NCBI RefSeq assembly: GCF_001612945.1
Contig: NZ_BDBK01000016.1
Location: forward strand, 310,001-374,000
Source of the DNA: Nocardia inohanensis NBRC 100128
GTDB lineage: Bacteria > Actinomycetota > Actinomycetes > Mycobacteriales > Mycobacteriaceae
Reading direction: 5' to 3'
DNA: 64,000 bases
Position numbers and translations under genes: made by a program. The notes beneath the pieces are model-generated. The model worked only from the letters and a program-made list of their open reading frames with translations. It was not told the DNA's origin and did not search any database. Below, piece after piece: positions 17,940 to 24,607 of the stretch (its first letter is position 1; every line of letters starts with the position of its first letter).

Positions 17940-18814
17940 TACGAGCCGCCGCCGCTCGACTTGGAGCCGAGCCCGCCGCGCTGGATGGTGGTGCCGCTCT
18001 TGGTGGTGATGCTCGCGCCCTTCGGTTTCACCGTGGTGCCGCCGCTGGGCGCCTTGCCGATGGTGTTGTTGCCGCCGCCGTAGTAGTAGCGGTACTGGCC
18101 GCCGTTGAAGATGTAGATGCCGCCGCCGTGATAGGTGCCGGAAGTGCCGGAGGCGGTGGCCTTCTGGCAGCTGTCGTCGGGCACCACGATCTCCTGATCG
18201 TCGTGGTCGGCGGTGATGGTCTGCCCGTTGCCCAGATCGACCACCTGCCCCTTCTGGGCGACGATGGTGCAGTAGGCGGTGACGTCGGGCCCGGTGAGCG
18301 CGCTGTAGGCGAGATAGCCGCCGCCGACCAGGCCGGCCACGCCGACCACCGCGATGCCGCCGATCAGCAGCTTCTTGCGCTTCTTCCGCTTGTTCTCGGC
18401 CGCGTCGGCCTCCGCGCGCTGCTGCTCCTCGGCGCGCTTGCGCGCCTTGTCCCGGGCGCGCGCCTCGGCCACCGACGGCGGGCGCGGCTGGGTGACCCCG
18501 GCCTCCTGCCGCGACATGCTGCCGCGCTTGGGGGCGGGGGGAACCGCGGGGACCGGCGCGCCCGGCACGGGCATACCGGGAATCGGCGCGGCCTGGGTGC
18601 CCGGCGCGGGCGCGGTGGGCGGGTACGGATACGGCGTGGTGGGCGCGTCCGGAGCTGGGCCCGGCGCGTCCGGAATCGCCTCGTTGGGGAGTTTGTGGGT
18701 GGTCTCGGTCGGCCCGGTGTCGGATGCCGTCAGCCGCGAATCATCCTCGGCGGGACCGTTTTCGGAGGGGCGATCCGGATCGTCCGGTTTGCCGCCGAAG
18801 CGTTCAACGGCCAA
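17939..18814 (-). CDS. single-pass basic/Pro-rich membrane protein, first gene of the GspS-like cluster
   Basis: A 291-residue protein. The first 100 residues are Pro/Ala/Asp-rich and disordered. Next is a strongly charged coiled stretch (RARDKARKRAEEQQRAEA, ending NKRKKRKK), then one transmembrane helix at about 151-172 (LLIGGIAVVGVAGLVGGGYLAY). The outside domain of about 115 residues has two cysteines (AYCTIVAQ and DDSCQKA) and ends in Gly/Tyr/Ser/Thr-rich repeats with GGGIYIFNGGQYRYYYGGG. The C-terminus vaguely recalls YjfM/DUF1190, which ends in Gly/Tyr/Arg-rich sequence, but I cannot confirm homology. Operon position suggests it works with, or is the target of, the ATP-grasp enzyme. Confidence 0.72.
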   Translation of the reverse strand: MAVERFGGKPDDPDRPSENGPAEDDSRLTASDTGPTETTHKLPNEAIPDAPGPAPDAPTTPYPYPPTAPAPGTQAAPIPGMPVPGAPVPAVPPAPKRGSMSRQEAGVTQPRPPSVAEARARDKARKRAEEQQRAEADAAENKRKKRKKLLIGGIAVVGVAGLVGGGYLAYSALTGPDVTAYCTIVAQKGQVVDLGNGQTITADHDDQEIVVPDDSCQKATASGTSGTYHGGGIYIFNGGQYRYYYGGGNNTIGKAPSGGTTVKPKGASITTKSGTTIQRGGLGSKSSGGGS

Positions 18815-18841
18815 CGATCGACTCCTTGAACTCTCCGCGCA

Positions 18842-19123
18842 CTAACGCTCCTCGAATCCGCTCATACCGCCCTGTGGGGTGCCCCAGTCTTCCACAACCA
18901 GGTCCACCCGCCCCGGAGTATTCCCGGAACGTAGCAGGGTGAGCAAGGATTCGCAGTCGGCCCGCGCGCCTTCGGCGATCACGTGCACCCGGCCGTCGCG
19001 ATGGTTGCGCGCGTACCCGGTGAGCCCGAGCTCGAGTGCCCGCGACCGTGTCCACCAGCGGAATCCGACCCCTTGGACGGTTCCGTGCACCCAGGCGCTG
19101 AGCCGCACCGGGCCGCCCGTCAT
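18842..19123 (-). CDS. acyP: acylphosphatase
   Basis: A 93-residue protein that hydrolyses acyl phosphates. The catalytic motifs are present: [13 protein letters not shown] (phosphate-binding loop and catalytic Arg) at about residues 14-26, and [13 protein letters not shown] (catalytic Asn) at about 35-47. The length is typical. Its ATG (19121-19123) overlaps the stop of the osmC-like gene by four bases. In mycobacteria the same pair sits between mutM and smc on one strand; here both are inverted relative to mutM and smc. Confidence 0.93.
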   Translation of the reverse strand: MTGGPVRLSAWVHGTVQGVGFRWWTRSRALELGLTGYARNHRDGRVHVIAEGARADCESLLTLLRSGNTPGRVDLVVEDWGTPQGGMSGFEER

Positions 19124-19584
19124 TCGTCGATCTTGAAGGTCAGATTGACCGTGGTCCCGGCCTTCAGGGTCCGGCCCACCGTGCACACCCGGTCGATGGA
19201 GCGCTGCGCCGCGACCAGCAAACGCTCGCGGGTGGCCTCGTCCAGCTCGCTGAGATCCAGTTCCAGGACCTCGTTCAGCTCCGGGTACACCTCGTTCTCC
19301 CGATCGGCGTCCCCCGAAACCCGCACCGTGGCATCGAAGCTCTCGCCCAGCTTGCGCGAGAGCGTGAAGTCGGCGCTCAACCCGGTGCACCCCGCGAGCG
19401 CGATCTTCAGCAGCTCACCCGGCGTGAACGCGCCCGGCACGCCCTGCGAGGCGATCAGCACCTCGCCGCCGCGGTTGTTGCGGCCGGTGTAGGCGCGCGG
19501 CCCGGTGCGCTCGGCCCACAGCTCTACCGGCTCGGCGGTGGTAGCTGGGGCGACGGTCTGCGGTGCGGCGGTCTGCTCGGACAT
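19120..19584 (-). CDS. OsmC family peroxiredoxin-like protein
   Basis: A 154-residue protein of the OsmC/Ohr fold, thiol-dependent peroxidases acting on organic hydroperoxides. The two family cysteines are present: [11 protein letters not shown] at about residue 85 and [11 protein letters not shown] at about residue 135. [15 protein letters not shown] is the usual N-terminal strand. I use the ATG at 19582-19584 (MSEQTAAPQ), since GGGAGGAT lies eight bases upstream; a GTG six bases earlier is too close to that site. It is coupled to acyP. Equivalent to Rv2923c. The 340 bases upstream (19591-19928) show no gene or clear element beyond the presumed promoter. Confidence 0.88.
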   Translation of the reverse strand: MSEQTAAPQTVAPATTAEPVELWAERTGPRAYTGRNNRGGEVLIASQGVPGAFTPGELLKIALAGCTGLSADFTLSRKLGESFDATVRVSGDADRENEVYPELNEVLELDLSELDEATRERLLVAAQRSIDRVCTVGRTLKAGTTVNLTFKIDE

Positions 19585-19928
19585 AGCCACGATCCTCCCA
19601 TTAGCTCGGCGCGCCCGGTGCGAGGGTCATCCGCGCATACCGGACATCGCCCGCGTGTGCCTCCGTGGCGGGCGCTACTCGTCCGCCGCAGAGTCGGAAA
19701 CACCCGCGCCCGCACGCGAATTCCGCCGTGGTGACGCAGGTCGCGCCGGGCTGCGAACCGTTCCGGCTGACCGGTGAGATCCGGCCAGAGCAGGCCAGGC
19801 TACGAGGGGTGTGGCGTGCCACGTGGGGCGGCGTACGGGACGCGCTCGAGCCGGCCGGGAGATCCCGCGCCCGATCTACCCGCGGTGCTCATGGCGTAGG
19901 GGCGTACCGCGGTGCGCGGCCGGGCTCG

Positions 19929-20594
19929 TCAGCTGATGAGGGCGTTGATCAGTTCGGGGGTGAGTTCATTCAAGCCGGTGTCCGCGGTGTAGGCGGCCAA
20001 CGCCATGGCATCTGGGGCCGGGGGATAGCGGTGGTGCGGGACGGCGATAACCGTCATACCCGCGGCGGCGGCCGAGCGGAGGCCGTTGCTGGAGTCCTCG
20101 ATCGCCACGCAGAGCTCCGGGGCGATGCCGAGCCCGGCGGCCGCGGCGAGATAGCCGTCGGGGGCGGGCTTGCCACGTTCGACCTCCTCGGTGGAGACGG
20201 TGGTGTGGAACAGGTCTCGCACACCCATGTGCCCGAGCACCACGTCGATCAGGCGGCGGGGTGAGGAACTGGCGAGTCCGAGTGGGTAGTCCGCGCCCAG
20301 TCGCCGCACGGTGTCCACGGCGTCGGGCAGCAGCGGGAGATGGTCGGCGTAGCGGTCGGCCATCCAGGTGATGACGTCGTCGGCGACCTGGTCCGGGGTG
20401 CGTTTGCCGTCGAGGAGATCGGTGCTGAGGTAGTTCGCCCATTCGGCGGTGCTCATGCCCATCAGCCGGTCCTGGGTGCCGGGCAGCCAGCGGCCGTGCA
20501 GCTCGTCGATATAGCCGCGGCGCACCTCTTCCCAGATCGGTTCGGTGTCGATGAGTACGCCGTCCATATCGAAGACGATGGCTGCTGCTGGCAT
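19929..20594 (-). CDS. HAD-superfamily hydrolase, beta-phosphoglucomutase/phosphatase type
   Basis: A 221-residue HAD hydrolase with a C1 helical cap. Motif I is FDMDGVLIDTEP (residues 7-18), motif II LASSSPRR, the motif III lysine lies in ERGKPAPDGYL, and motif IV is CVAIEDSSNG. All catalytic residues are intact. The DGVLIDTEP variant and the cap region fit phosphoglucomutase-like or sugar-phosphate phosphatases, but substrate cannot be read from sequence. The start is ATG 20592-20594; another ATG nine bases upstream is possible. It is not obviously in an operon. Confidence 0.85.
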   Translation of the reverse strand: MPAAAIVFDMDGVLIDTEPIWEEVRRGYIDELHGRWLPGTQDRLMGMSTAEWANYLSTDLLDGKRTPDQVADDVITWMADRYADHLPLLPDAVDTVRRLGADYPLGLASSSPRRLIDVVLGHMGVRDLFHTTVSTEEVERGKPAPDGYLAAAAGLGIAPELCVAIEDSSNGLRSAAAAGMTVIAVPHHRYPPAPDAMALAAYTADTGLNELTPELINALIS

Positions 20595-20703
20595 GCGTCC
20601 CATCGTCGCTGATCGCCCACTCGATGGTCCGCGCGCCCCGCCGCCCCGGCCGGCGCCGTCGACTCCACCCCGCCGGGCGTCGCCGGCGCCGGCCATGCGC
20701 GGG

Positions 20704-21378
20704 CTAGCCTCGAGGTGGTGGGGCGTCGGATCCGGCGGGTGCGGGTTGGAGCCGGGCGCGCAGGATCTCCACGCCCGGACCGGATACTTGCGCGAATCCG
20801 GCTGGGCGGCAGGTGATCAGGAGCAGCAGCGCGAGCATCGGCCCGCGAATCTCTGCGCCGCTGCCGTGACTCCAGCCGGTGTCGGTGGCGACGAGGCGCA
20901 GTCCGTCCAGCCGATGCTTGTCCCACACCGGTCGCCCGACCTGCACGGCCCGGTCGGCCGCGGCGGCCGCGGCCTCGGGCGCCACCGGCAGGGTGCGGCC
21001 CAGTGGGATGGCGATGTCCTGTCCGTGCACGATGCTGTCGAAGAGGATATTGCGATAGTTGGTGAGCTTCGGCAGTTTCCGCGAGGCCGCGTGCGCGCGC
21101 AGCAGGGCGACCGGCTCGAAGTCCGGGTCCTGCGCGAAATGCCGGGTCAGCATGTCGACCATGCGGTTGTAGTCGCCTCGGGCGCGGAAGGCGAAGGGCA
21201 GCAGTTTGATCAGCGGCGGAGCCACCGGGGTTGCGGCCACGTGCAGGGCGACCGTCCGCACGCTCCAGCCGGTGCAGAGCGATGGCGTGCGCAGTTCTTC
21301 CGGGGAGAGCTGTTCCACCAGGTCGGCGATGGCCAGCCGCTGCTGTTCGATTACCTGCCAACTGGATTCGCGATCCAT
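20704..21378 (-). CDS. maleylpyruvate isomerase family mycothiol-dependent enzyme
   Basis: A 224-residue protein with the N-terminal MDMPI/DinB-like four-helix domain. LCTGWSVRTVALHVAAT carries the first metal-ligand histidine at about residue 45, and NILFDSIVHGQDIAIPLGR, read as DSIVHGQDIAIPLG, carries the second with the family's HxxDIxxPLG pattern. RLVATDTGWSHGSG is the usual sterol-carrier-like C-terminal entry. Such proteins use mycothiol for isomerisation or S-transfer reactions. Start ATG 21378 has GAGGTGAC upstream. It lies 20 bases after a predicted mycothiol-dependent reductase, supporting a shared thiol-redox role. Confidence 0.82.
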   Translation of the reverse strand: MDRESSWQVIEQQRLAIADLVEQLSPEELRTPSLCTGWSVRTVALHVAATPVAPPLIKLLPFAFRARGDYNRMVDMLTRHFAQDPDFEPVALLRAHAASRKLPKLTNYRNILFDSIVHGQDIAIPLGRTLPVAPEAAAAAADRAVQVGRPVWDKHRLDGLRLVATDTGWSHGSGAEIRGPMLALLLLITCRPAGFAQVSGPGVEILRARLQPAPAGSDAPPPRG

Positions 21379-21398
21379 GACGGTCACCTCACTGGGAT

Positions 21399-22055
21399 TC
21401 AATGGAAGTCGAGGACCGGACGCCGAGTTCGCTTGAGCTCGAAGAAGTCCGGGTAGGCGGCGAGCGCTTGCACTGATTCGAACAGTGCTACCGCGTGCGC
21501 ACCGCGCGGGACCGAGGCCAGTACCGGGCCGAAGCAGGCGTGGCCGTCGATGCGCAGCACCGGGGTGCCGACATCTGCCCCGACGGTGGCGATGGCCTCG
21601 TCGTGGCTGGCGTACAGCGTCGCGTCGTAGCGGTCGGTGCGGCCGGCCGCGGCGAGCGCGGCGGGTAGCCCGGCTTCGAAAAGTCCTGCGGCGATGGCTT
21701 TTTCGAGCAGTTCGGACCAGGGGCGGGGATCGCGGCGGCCGCGCAGCACCACGTCGGTGTGCTCGGGGGCGAACAGGAATCCGGCTGCGGCGGAGTAGAA
21801 GTCGCGTAGCGACTGCTCGCCGTAGAGCTGCTGGACGGCGGCGGCCACCCGGGTCATATCGGTGGCGCGCCGGATCTGGCGGCGCTGGTCGGGGGCCAGG
21901 CGCTGCCCGGCGTTGAGGCGAGCCAGGCTCATCAATCGCAGATGTAGTTCGAGGGGTTGCCGGCGGGCGACCTCGCCGAGCCAGCGATAGGCGATCCAGG
22001 TGTAGGGGCAGGGCGGATCGACGAAGAGTTCGACGTATGGGGTGGGTGCCGACAT
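21399..22055 (-). CDS. DsbA-fold, mycothiol-dependent nitroreductase (Rv2466c-like)
   Basis: A 218-residue thioredoxin/DsbA-fold protein. VDPPCPYTWIAYRWL at residues 12-26 contains a CPYT motif in the position of the Cys-Pro-x-x centre of Rv2466c-like mycothiol-dependent reductases. The helical insert and the cis-Pro segment (VGTPVLRIDGHACFGPVL) follow as in that family. It would use mycothiol/mycoredoxin chemistry to reduce electrophiles in the cytosol. It is divergent from a marR gene, with two strong palindromic operators between them, so it is probably induced by that regulator's ligand. Confidence 0.82.
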   Translation of the reverse strand: MSAPTPYVELFVDPPCPYTWIAYRWLGEVARRQPLELHLRLMSLARLNAGQRLAPDQRRQIRRATDMTRVAAAVQQLYGEQSLRDFYSAAAGFLFAPEHTDVVLRGRRDPRPWSELLEKAIAAGLFEAGLPAALAAAGRTDRYDATLYASHDEAIATVGADVGTPVLRIDGHACFGPVLASVPRGAHAVALFESVQALAAYPDFFELKRTRRPVLDFH

Positions 22056-22073
22056 CGGGTGCCTCCCGTAGTA

Positions 22074-22116
22074 TTAGTCAGCGTGTCTGACTAATATAGT
22101 CAGAGAGTCTGACTAT
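22074..22116. promoter_or_regulatory. tandem MarR-type operators
   Basis: Two perfect palindromes: TTAGTCAG-CGTGT-CTGACTAA at 22074-22094 and ATAGTCAG-AGAGT-CTGACTAT at 22096-22116. Their centres are 22 bases apart, about two helix turns. They fill the 75-base gap between the divergent nitroreductase-like and marR genes, and are almost certainly the binding sites of that MarR protein, repressing both directions. Confidence 0.85.
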
Positions 22117-22130
22117 CGTCAAGGAGTGGA

Positions 22131-22568
22131 ATGGCCGCCGACGAGCTGAATGTGGGCCTGTTGATGATGATCGCCCACCGCTCCATGGAGAGCCGGATCT
22201 TCGATGCCCTGGCCGAATCCGGGCACGGCGACATCACGGTGGCGCAGGGCCGGCTGGCCGCGCAGATCGACCCGGAGGGCACCCGGCTGACCGTGCTCGC
22301 CGAACGCGCACAGATCACCAAGCAGACCGCCGGCTTCCTGATCGATCAGATGGAGCGGACCGGCTACGTGGAACGGGTGCCGGACCCCACCGACGGCCGG
22401 GCCCGGCTGATCAAGCTGAGTGCGCGCGGGCAGGCCATGGCCGATTTCTCGAACCGTATCGCCACCTCGATCCAGGACGAATGGGCCGCGCATCTGGGCC
22501 CGAAGCGCATGGGGCAGTTGCGCGATGCCCTCACGAGACTGCGCGAGATCGCCGACCCCTACCTATGA
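22131..22568 (+). CDS. MarR family transcriptional regulator
   Basis: A 145-residue winged-helix regulator. TRLTVLAERAQITKQTAGFL is the helix-turn-helix, and VERVPDPTDGRARLIKLSARG is the wing with the invariant D-x-R-A-R. It has no cysteine that would suggest direct thiol sensing, so a small-molecule ligand is more likely. It sits divergent from the mycothiol-dependent reductase pair, with two operator palindromes immediately upstream of its ATG, which implies autoregulation. Confidence 0.92.
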   Translation: MAADELNVGLLMMIAHRSMESRIFDALAESGHGDITVAQGRLAAQIDPEGTRLTVLAERAQITKQTAGFLIDQMERTGYVERVPDPTDGRARLIKLSARGQAMADFSNRIATSIQDEWAAHLGPKRMGQLRDALTRLREIADPYL

Positions 22569-22587
22569 CCCTGTCCGTGCTGTCTAT

Positions 22588-22613
22588 TCACTGACGCGGT
22601 GTCCATTCAGTGA
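22588..22613. promoter_or_regulatory. inverted repeat upstream of the P450
   Basis: TCACTGA, 12 bases, TCAGTGA. The two halves also sit in near-direct repeats, GTCTATTCACTGA and GTCCATTCAGTGA. It lies about 95 bases upstream of the P450 start and 20 bases after the marR stop. Possible operator; its regulator is unknown. Confidence 0.4.
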
Positions 22614-22705
22614 GACGGCCCCCGGGAACCGCCGTGCGAATCACCACCGCTCGCTAGCGTCGGGCGTGGAAGCCGAACACTCGCAAGTGAATACCGAGGT
22701 GGGCC

Positions 22706-23899
22706 GTGAGCACGGTCGAGGACATCTACGATCCGCAGCTGTACGTGGACGGGCCGATCCACGAGATCTTCGCCGAACTGCGCCGCACGCAGCCCGTGTA
22801 CTGGCAGGACATGCCCGGTGAACCCGGCTACTGGGCCGTCCTCAAACACGCGGACGTCGCCCACGTGGCCCGTAACCCGCTGCTGTTCTCCGCCGAACGC
22901 GAGGGCGTGATCCTGGAGAACCAGCCCCCCGAACGACTCGAGCAAACCCGCAACATGCTCCTGATGATGGACCCGCCCCGCCATACCGAATACCGCAAAC
23001 CCCTCGCCGAACACTTCAAATCCCGTGTGATCGGCGACCTGGCCGACCGCATCCGCGAATTGACCCGCGCCCTGCTGGAAAACGTGGACGGCGAAGTCGA
23101 ATTCGTCCACGACGTAGCCGGAGTCCTGCCCAGCCAAGTGGTGGGCGGCCTCTTCGGCATCCCCGCCGAAGACTGGCCCAGCCTCCGCCGGTGGGCCGAA
23201 CAATCGGTCAGCCAACAGGATCCGGACCTGGTGGGCGATTTCGACGCCACCGCCGAGGTCACCAAAATGGCCATCTACGCCATCCAATTCTCCATGCGCC
23301 GCCGCACCGAACCTCCCGCCGCCGACCTCACCTCCCTGATCCTCGCCGGCAATTTCGGCGGAAACCCCATGTCCGACCTGGAATTCGGCAGCTTCTTCAC
23401 CCAGTTGGTGACAGCAGGCAACGACACCACCAAAACCATGCTCTCCTCGGGCCTGCAACTGCTGCTCCAGCACCCCGCCCAGCTTCAGGCCCTACGCGAC
23501 AACCCGTCCCTCATCCCCGGCGCGGTGGAGGAGATCCTCCGCTACGCCAACCCCCTGCACTACTTCCGCCGTACCGCCACCGCCGACACCGAAATCAACG
23601 GCACCCCGATCAAATCCGGCGACAAGGTAGCCATGTGGTACACCTCCGCCAACCGCGACGAAGACGTCTTCGCGAACCCTCAAACCTTCGACATCCGCCG
23701 AAACCCCAACCCCCACCTCTCCTTCGGCCTGGCCCAGCACTTCTGCCTCGGCGTCCACCTGGCCCGCCTGGAAGGCCGCATCTTCTTCGAAGAACTCCTC
23801 ACGACCTTCCCCGCCATCGAACAGACAGGTGACGCCAAGCGCATCCGCTCCAACCTCAACAACGGCCTGAAGTCCCTGCCCCTGCGCCTGTCCCGTTGA
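22706..23899 (+). CDS. cytochrome P450
   Basis: A 397-residue soluble bacterial P450. I-helix oxygen-activation motif TAGNDTTKT at about residue 233; K-helix ExxR in VEEILRYANP; haem-binding loop FGLAQHFCLGVHLARLEGR around residue 340, with the cysteine ligand. The loop reads FGLAQHFC where most family members have FGxGxHxC, so the second glycine is alanine. The substrate is unknown; the HYFRRTATADTEINGTPI region is like CYP families acting on hydrophobic substrates. Start GTG 22706. No ferredoxin or reductase gene is next to it. Confidence 0.92.
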   Translation: MSTVEDIYDPQLYVDGPIHEIFAELRRTQPVYWQDMPGEPGYWAVLKHADVAHVARNPLLFSAEREGVILENQPPERLEQTRNMLLMMDPPRHTEYRKPLAEHFKSRVIGDLADRIRELTRALLENVDGEVEFVHDVAGVLPSQVVGGLFGIPAEDWPSLRRWAEQSVSQQDPDLVGDFDATAEVTKMAIYAIQFSMRRRTEPPAADLTSLILAGNFGGNPMSDLEFGSFFTQLVTAGNDTTKTMLSSGLQLLLQHPAQLQALRDNPSLIPGAVEEILRYANPLHYFRRTATADTEINGTPIKSGDKVAMWYTSANRDEDVFANPQTFDIRRNPNPHLSFGLAQHFCLGVHLARLEGRIFFEELLTTFPAIEQTGDAKRIRSNLNNGLKSLPLRLSR

Positions 23900-23905
23900 G
23901 CGCCT

Positions 23906-24607
23906 TCACAACTGGAAGCGGTAGCCCATGCCGGCTTCGGTGAGTAGGTGCTTGGGGTTCGAGGGGTCGTCTTCGAGTTTGCGCCGCAATTGAGCGAGAT
24001 ACACGCGGAGGTAGTGGGTTTCGGTGGCGTAGGCGGGGCCCCAGACTTCGCGCAGGAGTTCGCGGCGGCCGACCAGCTTGCCGCGGTTGCGGACGAGCAT
24101 TTCCAGGACGCCCCATTCGGTGGGGGTGAGGTGGACGGTCTTGCCGTGGCGGATTACCTGTTTGGCGGCGAGATCCACTGTGAAGGAGGGGGTTTCGATG
24201 ACCGGTTCGGCGGGTTCGGTGGTGGAGGCGGAGCGGCGGACGGCGGCGCGGAGGCGGGCCAGCAGTTCGTCCATGCCGAAGGGTTTGGTGACGTAGTCGT
24301 CGGCTCCGGCGTCGAGGGCTTCGACCTTGTCGGAGGAGTCGGTGCGGGCGGAGAGGACGATGACGGGGGTGGAGGTCCAGCCGCGCAGGCCGGCCAGGAC
24401 TTCGATGCCGTCCATGTCGGGGAGGCCGAGGTCCAGGACGACTACGTCGGGGTGTTTCTCGGCGGCCGCGCGCAGGGCCGCCGCGCCGTTGGCGGCGGTG
24501 GTGACCTCGTAGCCGCGGACGGACAGATTGATACGCAGGGCGCGCAGGATCTGTGGTTCGTCATCGACGACCAGGACTTTGATCGGCGCGGCGGCCGGGT
24601 TGCTCAC
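23906..24607 (-). CDS. kdpE: KDP operon response regulator KdpE
   Basis: A 233-residue OmpR/PhoB-type regulator. The receiver domain has the acidic pair in VLVVDDEPQIL, the phospho-accepting Asp in VVLDLGLPDMDG (about residue 55) and the lysine in DDYVTKPFGMDELL. The C-terminal winged helix has LTPTEWGVLEMLVRNRGKLV and ETHYLRVYLAQLRRKLE, matching KdpE. Its GTG overlaps the kdpD stop by four bases (GTGA). It would activate the divergent kdpFABC operon under potassium limitation. Confidence 0.95.
   Translation of the reverse strand: MSNPAAAPIKVLVVDDEPQILRALRINLSVRGYEVTTAANGAAALRAAAEKHPDVVVLDLGLPDMDGIEVLAGLRGWTSTPVIVLSARTDSSDKVEALDAGADDYVTKPFGMDELLARLRAAVRRSASTTEPAEPVIETPSFTVDLAAKQVIRHGKTVHLTPTEWGVLEMLVRNRGKLVGRRELLREVWGPAYATETHYLRVYLAQLRRKLEDDPSNPKHLLTEAGMGYRFQL

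Noticed and set aside
19591-19928. Possible gene in the gap between the osmC-like gene and the HAD gene
   Set aside because: Frames exist but show no motif, no good ribosome binding site and no family resemblance.
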